Shown here: positions 1-9,020 of the stretch, in pieces | How the letters are laid out: each line of letters begins with the position of its first letter | How positions within the stretch are numbered: position 1 is the stretch's first letter | Source: Byssothecium circinans | Lineage: Eukaryota > Ascomycota > Dothideomycetes > Pleosporales > Massarinaceae | Assembly: GCA_010015675.1 (NCBI GenBank) | Contig: ML976987.1 | Span: 924,248-953,670, forward strand | DNA: 29,423 bases | Direction: 5' to 3' | Notes under the pieces: generated by a model | Seen by the model: the letters and a program-made list of their open reading frames with translations, nothing else | The model's database searches: none | Told to the model about the DNA's origin: nothing | Made by a program: the position numbers and the translations under genes

Positions 1-516
1 TTCTTTATTAAATAAAGAAACAATATTAAGCTAAGACGTTTGCAGAAAAGTAAGAACGCTTACAGCCTTTCTTTATACTATCTACCGCATACAGGCTAGT
101 AGGAATAGGCTAAAGAAAGGTATAAGTAAGTGCTCTATCTTTGATTAAACTCTAGACTACATACGATAGATGACATAATCTACTATCAATCTACTACTAT
201 TTTGACTATCTCTGCTATATCTCTATTACCTTTTCACAATAATAGATACTTAGAACCCTTCGCTAGACAACAACGACAAAGTTTTGTCACGACATAATCC
301 ATAGCGTAGATATAGGCAAGACGAGCTTAGTAATAGTTAGTTAACTTCGCAGGTTCCTTAGGCATAGTTAAGTAAGAAATTATAAAATATCTATAAAGGA
401 TATAATCTTACGGTAGATAGAAGAGACGCGCGCTTTATATATTAGCTATACTTAGATACGGCATGGCAGCTAGATTTTTTAGGATATTAAGACGATATTC
501 CTAAAGGGGGGGATAA
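1..516 (+). mobile_element. Ty3/gypsy-like retrotransposon, decayed 3' end of pol
   Basis: A TA-rich stretch with no intact ORF lies directly upstream of an LTR. Just before the LTR is a purine run, AAAGGGGGGGATAA (503-516), in the place of a polypurine tract. One frame across it reads about DDIPKGGDNVI and runs into a stop inside the LTR start, as the C-terminus of fungal gypsy polyproteins often does. Upstream residues can be loosely read as a chromodomain-like tail full of stops. The rest of the element would lie left of the window. The tract and the LTR boundary are seen directly; the gypsy assignment is inference and the domain identity is weak. Confidence 0.45.
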
Positions 517-1015
517 TGTTATAAATAAAAAAGATACAAAGTATCTAGGACTAGACAATGCAGCGTAAAAGGTGTTAAGCCTAAGGGATAGCGACACGAC
601 GATGCGCAAGGCAAAATTAGGTTAGTAGTTATGTAATAGTAGGATACTTAGTAAAATTAGTAGTCTTAGTAATAAGCAACCTAAGCATAAAATGCTTAGT
701 ATAATCTATAGGATTACTACTAAGCATACTAATTATAACAACTTAAAGGGATAGAATAAGTAAGATAAAGACTAGATAGATCTCCTTTATCTTTCTAATT
801 CTAGTTCTTTGTAGTTAACTCTCTTTAGTTTATCTCTTACCTAGATTAATACTTAGTTATTCTATAGTTAGTTATAGAATTAGTCGTCTTTAAATAAACA
901 CTCTTTATGTATTTGCCTCTTAAATTACTAAAGTCTACTGCCTAAAGTATACATTTTACACTACCTACCTCCCCTAACACGGATCAGGATTAGGCAAGTA
1001 TACCCCTCAGTAACA
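517..1015 (+). repeat. LTR of a Ty3/gypsy-like element (forward copy)
   Basis: This 499-nt unit starts TGTTATAAATA and ends CAGTAACA, so it has TG...CA ends and the short inverted ends TGTTA/TAACA. A diverged copy lies in reverse orientation at 3050-3542; homology between the two stops exactly at these ends. A purine tract immediately upstream makes this the 3' LTR of a plus-strand element. Differences from the other copy are largely C/T or G/A, consistent with RIP. Confidence 0.8.
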
Positions 1016-3049
1016 ATAGGCTACCCGTTCCTAATACTAATTATCTAATATTGTCCTTTAATATTGCATAGAGTCGCCTTGCTTCTTCTAGCAAGTATTC
1101 TTCCTAGATTCGCAAGGAAGAGTGAGGAGTATATAGCGTTTATAGTCCTTATCTAGGCATTCCTATAAAGCAAGTAGGTTATAGTTGTAACCTCTTTTAT
1201 CCTACGCGGCTTCTTTTTTACAGAGCGTGTAGTATATATAGTTAAGAATTATCTTGTACTATACCTAATCTACCTCTTTATATTCTTAGTCTATAGGGTG
1301 TCCTAGGGGGTATTAGTATTAGTAGTTATTAATATTATATTTTAGTATATTGCTGTCTATTAGTCCTACTAGCTAATATCCTATAATATACTTACTTAAC
1401 TAATACGTCTAGTAGTACTTATTATAGTACTTCTACTATCTAATACGTTTATATTACTATTGCTAATTGCTAAAGTAATAAGTGTAGCAGGCTGCTACTA
1501 GAAAATCTTTATCTAGGATTATTATATATAATGTTTGCTTAGGTTATTATCTTACCTTATCCTGTTTACGTTTATAATAGAGGTACTATTCCTCTTAGTA
1601 GTAATACTAATTAACCTCCTAGTAAGAATCCTTTTCTAGTACTTCTACCTTAATATAATCCCTTTTAACGTATAGGCTTTAGAGTCGTATAGCTTCTACT
1701 ACTACTTTGCTAGCTTTTTCCTTATATACTATTATAAGTATAACGCATACTAGTCCCTTATGCGTAGTGCCTATGTATTTCTAATATACTCTTACGTCTA
1801 GTTGCAGTTAAACTACCTAGTCTAGCATCTTATTCTTAGCTAGACCTTAGCTTAGGCGCAGCGTTTCTAATTCCTAAAAATCCTTAGAGAGAGATATAGG
1901 GTCTTTGTTAGATAATTCTATTACCTAATCTAATTCTAAAGGTAGATAAGAAGTAGGTTGCTATTATAGTACCTCTAGTTTATCTTTTTTAGGTCCTATT
2001 ACCTAGAACTTAACTATTCTAATCTTAATTACTCTAAGTTTGCTAGCTTAGCCTTAGTTCTTTAGGTAGTTTCTATAGAAGTATCCTACTTTACTATATT
2101 AGAGATATACCTTCTTCTTAAAGCGTTCTTAGTATTATTTGTAGGTTAGGCTATCTAGCTATCTTCTTTTACCCTTATTAAATTACTTCTTTTACTAGAT
2201 TTTATCTATTATTACTATATTGCTGTCCTAGTTATATTATAGTATCTTTAGCTTTCTATATTATCTAGAGTTAAGAATAATTATTGTATCCCTTTACTTC
2301 TTCTACAGCGCTTATTTGTAGAGTTAATTATTAATTCAGATAGCTAGGTTAATTATGTCTTGTAGGTTGTCTAGCTTATTATAGTAGATTATTCTATCTT
2401 TAACCGTTTCCTTTAGCCTATTGTAAAAAGCTATGTGTAACAGCGCATTATCCTAATTAATCTTAGATTGCAGCTACTTAAACTTTATTATATACTTTAC
2501 GACTAACTTCTCCTACTAGATCTAAGATATCTTTTATTCTACCTAGGTCTCTTTATTAAGTTCGCTAAACACCTTCTAAATCTCTTCCTTAAAAACGGTC
2601 TAGCTCTTAAAGATAGCTTTTATATTATCTTTATAATACTTTATCTTGTTTATAAGATAGTCGTCTATAAAGGGTTGTATCTAAGTAGCTACCCTATCCT
2701 TTAGGTGTATACTAGCCGTAAGGATCTTATCTTATTCCCCTGTTATAGAGTTAAACTAATAGTATAAATCTATATTAGTAAGGAATAGCTTTAAGCTATC
2801 TTATCCTCTATTATACTTTTCTAGCGCTGTAATCTTTCTACGGGGTATAGTGTCCTTAGCCTAGAGTTAAGCAATTACCTATATTAACCTATTAATCTAT
2901 TTAGCCTATTGCTATATCTAGTTAGCCTAATTAGCTATTACTAATACTAGGCTTAAAGCAGGTATTCTAACACTACTACTAGTAGCATGTAGGGTAGCAG
3001 GAGCTACTATTATGTACGTTTAGGTTCTTAAACCTATAGGTAGTTAAAG
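1016..3049 (-). mobile_element. RIP-decayed retrotransposon interior with gag remnant
   Basis: No intact ORF is present. On the minus strand, roughly 2600-2360 reads as a Gag capsid-like region once TAG/TAA codons are tolerated: KYIIKFKxLQSKIN followed by DNALLHIAFYNRLKETV (about 2510-2400). This resembles the Retrotrans_gag pattern (F..L......D.AL...FY.GL...V). Gag would follow the minus-strand LTR at 3050-3542, so that LTR is the 5' LTR of a minus-strand element. I could not assign the part from 1016 to about 2000. The element is cut off at 1015 by the oppositely oriented LTR, which suggests nested insertion or rearrangement. Confidence 0.6.
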
Positions 3050-3542
3050 TATTACTAAGGAGTATACTTGCCTAATCCTAATCTATATTAGGGGAGGTAG
3101 GTAGTATAAGGTGTATACTTTAGGTAGTAGGCTTTAGTAATTTAAAAAGTAAATATATAATAGGTATTTGTCTAAAGACAACTAATTCTATAACTAACTA
3201 TAGAATAACTAAGTATTAATCTAGGTAAGAGATAAACTAAAGAGAGTTAACTACAAAGAATTAGAATAAGAAAGATAAAAGAGAACTATCTAGTCTTTAT
3301 ACTACTTATTCTATTCCTTTAATCTATCTGCTACGTCTGCTACGTCTATAGCAGGCGTAGCGGACTAAGCACTAGGTACTACGCTTGCTACGTCCTTTTA
3401 GCATATAGCATACTAAGTATATCACCTAACTTACTAACCTAATCCTGCCCTGCGCGCCTCTGTATCGCTATCCCCTAGGCTTAATACCTTCTGCGCTAGA
3501 TCGTCTAGTTCTAGATACCTTATATCCTGCTTATTTATAATA
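3050..3542 (-). repeat. LTR of the same element family (reverse copy)
   Basis: This is the reverse complement of the 517-1015 LTR over its full length (493 versus 499 nt). Its outer dinucleotides have become TA...TA by G-to-A and C-to-T change. The sequences flanking it (TAAAG before, CTACT after) do not match, so it is not a simple solo LTR with a preserved target-site duplication. To its right, the pogo/Fot1-like transposase remnant stops abruptly at 3543, so this copy probably inserted into that older element. Confidence 0.8.
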
Positions 3543-4150
3543 CTACTCTTTATTACCTAGCTAAACTATTATAGGCCTTATTTACTTCTCTAAGCTAGTA
3601 ACTACTTTTATAGAGCTAATAAGACCTATCTAAAAGCTAGTCTTATTAAAGTTATATATATTATTATTGTATATGCTGTACTTTACTTTAGTATCCTATA
3701 TAAGCTTAAACTACGTGCTAACTATCTTAGGATCCTCTTATAAAGCTTTCTAATAGTCCTTTAAATAGTTCTAGGCTATTTATAACAGTTCTAAATAGTT
3801 TATAAACTATTCTATCTAATTAACGCTTACCTTCTTACTACCCCGCTCGCGTAGTAGTTTATTTGCTATATCTAATACTTTACCTAACGTAGGCGCAAAT
3901 CCTTGCGAATTAAGGTTAAGGATATATTAGATAAGTATATCCTCTTTAGTTAGGGATAGTTTTAAATAGTTTAGAACTATATTTAGTTAAAAGGTAATTC
4001 TATTAATATAGTTAAAAAGGCTCTAATAATAAATATTAAAAGCTTTAGCAGCGCGTTAGAGGCTTTTAAATTAGCCTAAATAGTAAACTTAAAGGGTAAG
4101 CTTAATCCTACCTTCTTATTAAATAAGTAACGTGTTTATTGGTTAAGGTA
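3543..4150 (-). mobile_element. pogo/Fot1-type DNA transposon, transposase N-terminal remnant
   Basis: Read on the minus strand with stops ignored, this keeps one frame typical of fungal Fot1/pogo (Tc1/mariner superfamily) transposases. First comes a psq-like helix-turn-helix (RAAKAFNIYY near 4045). Next is the CENP-B/Tc5 helix-turn-helix (LTKEDILI, then YILNLNSQGFAPTLGKVLDI and ANKLLRERGSKKVSVN, about 3950-3815). Last is the start of the DDE domain (IYNFNKTSFQIGLISS, about 3650-3600). The catalytic D and E of the usual NFDETGF motif read N and K here. Many TAG/TAA codons sit where W or Q is expected. The sequence ends where the LTR begins at 3542; the rest of the catalytic domain is not in the window. 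Confidence 0.7.
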
Positions 4151-4701
4151 TTTTGTAATAAGTATAGTATTAGTATTGCTAAGGAAAAGTAGCTGTCTTA
4201 ATTATATAGCTGTCTTAATAGTGCTTTATGTTATAGCTACTTATTTATATATAATAATAAAGTAGATAGAGTTAGGCTAGGCTTGTAACTATTAGGTAGT
4301 GGAAACCTAAAAGTATATAATAAGAAAGTAATAAATCATATGTAAAGTAGTGTAGCTTAGGAGAGGCGACTATATAGGCAAGAGCTAACGCTAAGCTGGA
4401 ACAGTACTGAACTGTCCAGAACAGTCAAGTACTGTTCAGTCCAACATTATTCCAACATACTAATACTCATGCATGAAAGAGCAAAGCCCAACGTAGGTAA
4501 CATATACAAAGTCATTCTCACGCCATAATACAATCTCTAAGCAACCATTTAATCCGCTGTTCGTTACCGTATTTTTCCACCCGAAATCTGTTCTCGAAAC
4601 TACTGTACCATCTACGAAGTTCCACATAATGCACATTATCATCCAACGAACTAACAATAATCATGACTAGCAACAGCAAGGCCGGCGGTAAGCTACCTCC
4701 C
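4151..4701. other. Edge of the TA-rich island with short palindromic repeats
   Basis: Base composition changes here from TA-rich decayed DNA to normal genic DNA. At about 4395-4455 lies a cluster of interleaved inverted and direct motifs: CAGTACTG, ACTGTCC, GAACAGTC, GTACTGTTCAGTCC, then ATTATTCCAAC. It resembles the terminal or subterminal repeats of the adjacent pogo/Fot1 element and may mark its outer end. The partner terminus is not in the window. No gene is supported between 4151 and 4701. Confidence 0.35.
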
Positions 4702-5861
4702 AACCCTCAACCGCCAAAACAACTCCCCTACCACACGACCACGTCGCTACACCACCAGCTGGAATGCGATCGATGCCACCACAGAAAAATACTGCGAACC
4801 CATCAGAGATTACAAGGGCTTCCTATCCCAGTACCCCACCGATGCCAACACCACAGCGACCAGCGCCAGTGAGATCAAGTACCCCGTAATGGACCCTCAG
4901 ACCTCAGAAGTCCTGCAACCGTACCCAGCCCCAGTCGACAAAACGAGCGAACTCGACTGCGCCACCATATCCCCCCCACGACCTGCACATCCTAACCAAG
5001 GCAGGTCACGGGGGCTGGCTCTCCGACGACAACATGACCCGTCGCCTTCCACATCCTCGCGAAAATAACTAGATGCGAAAGCAATGGCGCAGCCCCAACG
5101 CACTTCGTCGATACGAGAAACGGCTACACCCCAGGCACTGCTCCCATGGATGATTTCAACAAGAAGTTGCACAAACACGAGTATGTGGATCGGCTTGAGA
5201 AGTCGAAGGGGAGACGCTATGTCATCATGGCTGTTAATGATGGGATGACGGAGACCAGACAGGCCTCGGGCGATTTCGGATTACATTGGACTCTGCTTGT
5301 TGTTGATATCGGGGGCGATACCCTGAAGGCTATGCATTATGATCCCTTGAGTTTGGGGTCTAATGATCAGTTTGCTAGTGGGGTGCTTGTAGGTCTCGTA
5401 CGCGTGTGTGAGACCTGGTCGTTCGAGAAATCGTGCCAGAAAATCGGTTGCAAAACGGCAGTCCATGTACGGCAGCAAAATACGCATAACCGCGCCGCCT
5501 ACTGTGAGGCTGCTAGCGCTTGTGGTGTTATGACTTGGGGGACCTGGCGTGTGAGTTCACGCAGTATCTCGTCAGCTGTAAGGAGGATGGCGTCGCGCTT
5601 CCTGACGACTTTCTGCATTTGCCTAAGGGGTATGCGGAGTGATGGGTGGCGAATGGGTGTGATAGTCGGGTGACGAGGAAGAGGCTTTGGTGTTTGGTCG
5701 CGAGGGAGTTGAGAATCTACCTAAATAGGTGGGGAACTACTGATGCGACGGAGATTGATAAGAAGAGGAAGGCGGAGTTCGGCGCGGCAAAGGTCGTGAA
5801 TGATGGAGAGGAGGATCCGGAATTGCAGGCCGCGATAGCCATGTCAAAGGAAAAGTATTAG
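4702..5861 (+). pseudogene. Broken Ulp1/C48-like cysteine protease with C-terminal UIM
   Basis: The reading frame has to shift at least three times: near the C7 run at 4971-4977, near 5040, and near 5535-5545. A TGA follows at about 5641. Pieces in order: a linker (DYKGFLSQYPTDANTT), a WLSDDNM motif typical of the Ulp1 substrate groove, VAFHILAKITRCES, then HWTLLVVD with the catalytic His (5284-5286). The catalytic Asp is in HYDPL (5341-5343) and the Cys in ACGV (5521-5523), where the usual DCG has become ACG. The tail EEDPELQAAIAMSKEK fits a ubiquitin-interacting motif. The family cleaves SUMO or related modifiers. With these breaks no full protease can be made. The true 5' end is uncertain; an ATG at 4663 is in a different frame. 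Confidence 0.7.
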
Positions 5862-6675
5862 ATTCCTAAAGTTCGTGAGGCTGGTGGACGGGAATTTGGA
5901 ATCTGATTGCTTATCGTTGCTCAGTTTAGGGGTAATAAGATATCTGTTTGACTATGAGTGCTCTTTTAAATCAAATGAAGCTTCGGCTGTGAGCTTGCGT
6001 CTGCAATGTGTATTTCTTCATACGTGTTAAGATAGGATTGGTCTTAATACGTGAATGGTATGAAGCTGCAGTAAAGCCAAGCTCTTTTCTCCTTCTTGAT
6101 CAGCCACTTTGGTGAAGCGAAGCAGCGATCCCCCAAAGTGAAGCGTTGCAGATCCTCGGAGGGTTTGCCGTCGCAATCCTGTGGGGAAAGTATTGGCGGT
6201 GAGGAATTCAAGGAGCCGTTGATTTATATGAGAGTCTGTTTGTGTGTCGAGACTTTCATAGATGGATAAGGAGTTTGATGGATAGGTTGTGACGTAGAAG
6301 AAAAGTCTCGGGCAATAAGCCAACAACGATACTCCGCAAAACTCATCCACGGGTGATTCAGTCCCTTATACGCACCCTGAATTGCTATGGTCTAGTGATG
6401 GCGCGAGTTTATAGCTTATTTCCCGAGTTTATCTTTCCGCGAGAGGACAAGCGACTAGCCAGTTGATTACGTAATCTCTAAACCGTCGGCTCTATCGCGG
6501 AGCTACGACGTCAGCAGCCAGCTTCTGCCTTTCACCGCCGACAGAGATTCCATGCCCATGCACGCCAGCTAGCCAGCACTTTTGACCAGTATCGCAGCTC
6601 GCTTACGTCGTTTGACCTCGTGCGTGCCGCAGTTGGCCCCTCTTTCCAGGGCCAACTCCCCTTCACGCAGCAACC
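5862..6675. other. Intergenic; upstream region of the BAG gene
   Basis: No convincing gene is seen. A minus ORF at 6027-6350 has no recognisable domain. The last 200 bases are pyrimidine-rich, as in fungal 5' leaders. ATGs at 6397, 6552 and 6558 open only short frames that end before the BAG reading frame, and no splice pair joins any of them to it. Confidence 0.5.
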
Positions 6676-7947
6676 GTGGCGTCGTCTAACAATTTCGTCG
6701 AAGACTTGAAAAGGTCTTTCGAATTTTTCAAATCACATCCACTTTTCGGCACAGACCCGAACGCACAAAACCCCACAGATCGATCCACCACCTACATAGA
6801 CGTCTTGCGGAGGGAACTACAAAAGATCGCCAGCCCGACTGAGATCAAGGAATTTGTTACGAACCCCCGCATCGACGACCCCAGGTGCCTGATCACTCTC
6901 GCCCTCATATTCGCCCCCATCTTCGTGGTCATGTCGTGGTTCTCACGCGCTGGAGGCAACGGCGGTTGGGGAGGCCGTTTCTCCCCGTTCGGCCGTCCTG
7001 GTGCCTCGTCTTCGTCAGGCCAGGTCTCGGACGCAGATTTCTCCTACATTACTTCCGAGGACCTCAGGAGGAACACATCAGAGATTGTGGACTGGGACGA
7101 CAAGAATCCGAACCGGCAGACTGACGTACTGGTCTTCAAGAACGGTAGGACCAATTACCCGACACACTTCCCCGCACAGAGCATACGCAACGGGGAGCTG
7201 AAGATTGGGAGCGTAAGGGCGGCAGCTGCGAAGAAGATTGGAATCGACGACCCGAGGCGGATACGTCTCTTCCACAAGGGCAAGAACTTGAAGCACGATG
7301 AGCGGTCAGCATTGGAGGAAGGACTACGCGGCGATGGGACCGGCAGCGAGATTCTCTGCGCAGTCGGCGAGGCCGCAGCTGGAGGCATGGCACCCGGAGC
7401 CCAGGAGAGCGAAGGTGACGACGATGACGGGACGGAGAGCGGTCTAGACTCTGGGACAAATGCCATGGCTTCAAAGAAGAAGAGCAGGAAACGCGGCGGC
7501 AAGAAGTCAAAGAAGAAGTCGCACTCCGCAAATGCTTCCGGTACAAGCACTCCCGGTCTTGCCTACTCCAACGCAACCGCAACGAACCCCGAATACCTCC
7601 CCATTCCCTCACATATCGGCGGTCCCGCGCGCCCTACCTCTGCGCCGCCGGCCAACGCCCCCCGCGCCGCGACCCCGCAGTCCCCGATGGCGAAGCTCGA
7701 TGCTATCGCCTCCAAGTTCCACACTGAGCTCGTCCCGATGTGCATCACGTACATGCAGAACCCGCCCTCAGACCCGGCAAAGAAGGCGTTTGAGTACAAG
7801 AAGCTTTCCGAGACCATCCTGACGCAGATCCTGATGAAGCTGGACGGCGTGGAGACGGAGGGCGATCCAGACGCGCGGGCTAGGCGCAAGGAGTTGGTCA
7901 AGGAGGTGAGCGGTATGCTCAACAAGTTGGACGAAATGGGCAAATAA
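6676..7947 (+). CDS. Membrane-anchored ubiquitin-like/BAG-domain co-chaperone
   Basis: Counting from codon 6676 the frame encodes 423 residues. In order: an amphipathic N-terminus (FVEDLKRSFEFFKSHPLFG), a hydrophobic segment at about 71-90 (CLITLALIFAPIFVVMSWF), and a ubiquitin-like fold at about 149-235 (TDVLVFKNGR to RIRLFHKGKNLK). A Lys/Arg-rich stretch (KKKSRKRGGKKSKKKS, about 266-281) follows, then a C-terminal BAG domain (about 338-423, ending ARRKELVKEVSGMLNKLDEM). BAG domains bind the Hsp70 ATPase domain as nucleotide-exchange factors; yeast Snl1 pairs a membrane segment with BAG in the same way. ER or nuclear-envelope location is inferred. The start is odd: codon 6676 is GTG in a good context (CAACCGTGGCG), the frame has a stop at 6613, and the first ATG is codon 86 (6931), after most of the membrane segment. 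Confidence 0.88.
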   Translation: MASSNNFVEDLKRSFEFFKSHPLFGTDPNAQNPTDRSTTYIDVLRRELQKIASPTEIKEFVTNPRIDDPRCLITLALIFAPIFVVMSWFSRAGGNGGWGGRFSPFGRPGASSSSGQVSDADFSYITSEDLRRNTSEIVDWDDKNPNRQTDVLVFKNGRTNYPTHFPAQSIRNGELKIGSVRAAAAKKIGIDDPRRIRLFHKGKNLKHDERSALEEGLRGDGTGSEILCAVGEAAAGGMAPGAQESEGDDDDGTESGLDSGTNAMASKKKSRKRGGKKSKKKSHSANASGTSTPGLAYSNATATNPEYLPIPSHIGGPARPTSAPPANAPRAATPQSPMAKLDAIASKFHTELVPMCITYMQNPPSDPAKKAFEYKKLSETILTQILMKLDGVETEGDPDARARRKELVKEVSGMLNKLDEMGK

Positions 7948-8574
7948 GCGGACATCACTGTCACGAGTACGAGTACTGGAGCGCATGGTGTTGGTTGGAA
8001 AGTCTCGGGTTGCTTTGGATTGAGAAAGCGCTTTGTAGCCATCGGCATCTACATTGCAGCAATTTGCCTCGGTGGTTGGGCCTGTGTTCATGATTAAGAG
8101 CTGGATGGTAAATATGGCCCTCCAGTTCAGTGTCTGTGTATTAGGTTTCGGATCTAATGAACGATACCCCATATTCTCTCTATCCCACCTCCACTGTTAC
8201 TGATGGCACTAAACGAAACTGCTGTTCACTGAACCTACACCTGATCATTTCAAGCTGGAGACCAAGGACGTCATATAGCCCGCATCTGGACCTCTATACT
8301 ACCCCGCACTGAACGGTATTGATGTCGGCTAACATCGCCCTTCGCAGAGTATGTTTTACCCCATGATATCAACTTTCCAAGCGGCGCTCGTGTCACAGAA
8401 CATCGCAACGTCACACTCCCAGACTTCAGCCCTAGGCGTCCAAAACATCGTCGTGTAGCCTATCGGATACTTTCCTCAACTTAGTACGTGGATGCGGTAG
8501 ATGGCCCTTTGGCTTATTCAATATTCAGCTCCGCCGAACCGTTTCACACCGCGTGGGCTTGGCGCGCGCCTTCG
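7948..8574. other. Intergenic; 3' flank of the BAG gene
   Basis: No coding signal was recognised on either strand. Minus ORFs that overlap the end of the BAG gene are its shadows. Confidence 0.5.
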
Positions 8575-8799
8575 ATGAAAAGCGTTCTCGTGTTTTTCGT
8601 ACTATGCGTATTTATAGCAGCATTTCCCTTCTTCGAGTCTCAGTTTTGCTTTGACGAGTGCTGCTTGGGCATAGTTTCATTACCTTATTACTGTAATGGG
8701 ATGGTGGTTGTGAGGGGCTGGATGAGGGAGTGTAGTGATGGGATGACTTTACGGATGGCGTTGATGTTGTATTGGGACTCTTGTGCTCGCGAGTTATGA
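8575..8799 (+). CDS. Possible small secreted cysteine-containing protein
   Basis: This is a 74-codon ORF from an ATG at 8575. It starts with a signal-peptide-like stretch (MKSVLVFFVLCVFIAAFP). The remaining 50 or so residues have six cysteines, including an adjacent pair (FDECCLGIV). Size and layout fit fungal small secreted or effector-like proteins, but no family is recognised. The base composition is G-rich like the surrounding intergenic DNA, so chance is a real alternative. It lies about 220 nt upstream of the cysteine-repeat gene, on the same strand. Confidence 0.25.
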   Translation: MKSVLVFFVLCVFIAAFPFFESQFCFDECCLGIVSLPYYCNGMVVVRGWMRECSDGMTLRMALMLYWDSCAREL

Positions 8800-8898
8800 T
8801 TCGTATCGTGGAATGGGCATGTGAGGCTTTTGAGGTGTGGAACGAGGTGATGTCGTATCAACCAAGGGTTTTGGTCTGGTGGATAGTGGAAGCGTAGG

Positions 8899-8904
8899 TA
8901 TAAA
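8899..8904 (+). promoter_or_regulatory. TATA box of the cysteine-repeat gene
   Basis: TATAAA sits about 117 nt upstream of the ATG at 9021, followed by a pyrimidine-rich leader. The spacing suits a fungal TATA-driven promoter with a short 5' UTR. Confidence 0.5.
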
Positions 8905-9020
8905 TGCTTCCCTGTTGATCTGCACATACCTTATACCAACGTTTTTTCAGTCACTCGCTTGACCATCATACCTGACGACATTAGCCTGCTTTAATACTAC
9001 CCCCGTTGAAACCCATCATC

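Noticed and set aside
517..3542. A 3-kb transposon with 0.5-kb terminal inverted repeats
   Set aside because: The repeat units have LTR hallmarks (TG...CA, adjacent purine tract, gag remnant next to one), so inverted LTR copies are the better reading.
6027..6350. Minus-strand 107-codon ORF in the gap before the BAG gene
   Set aside because: No recognisable motif, signal or splice structure, and composition like intergenic DNA.
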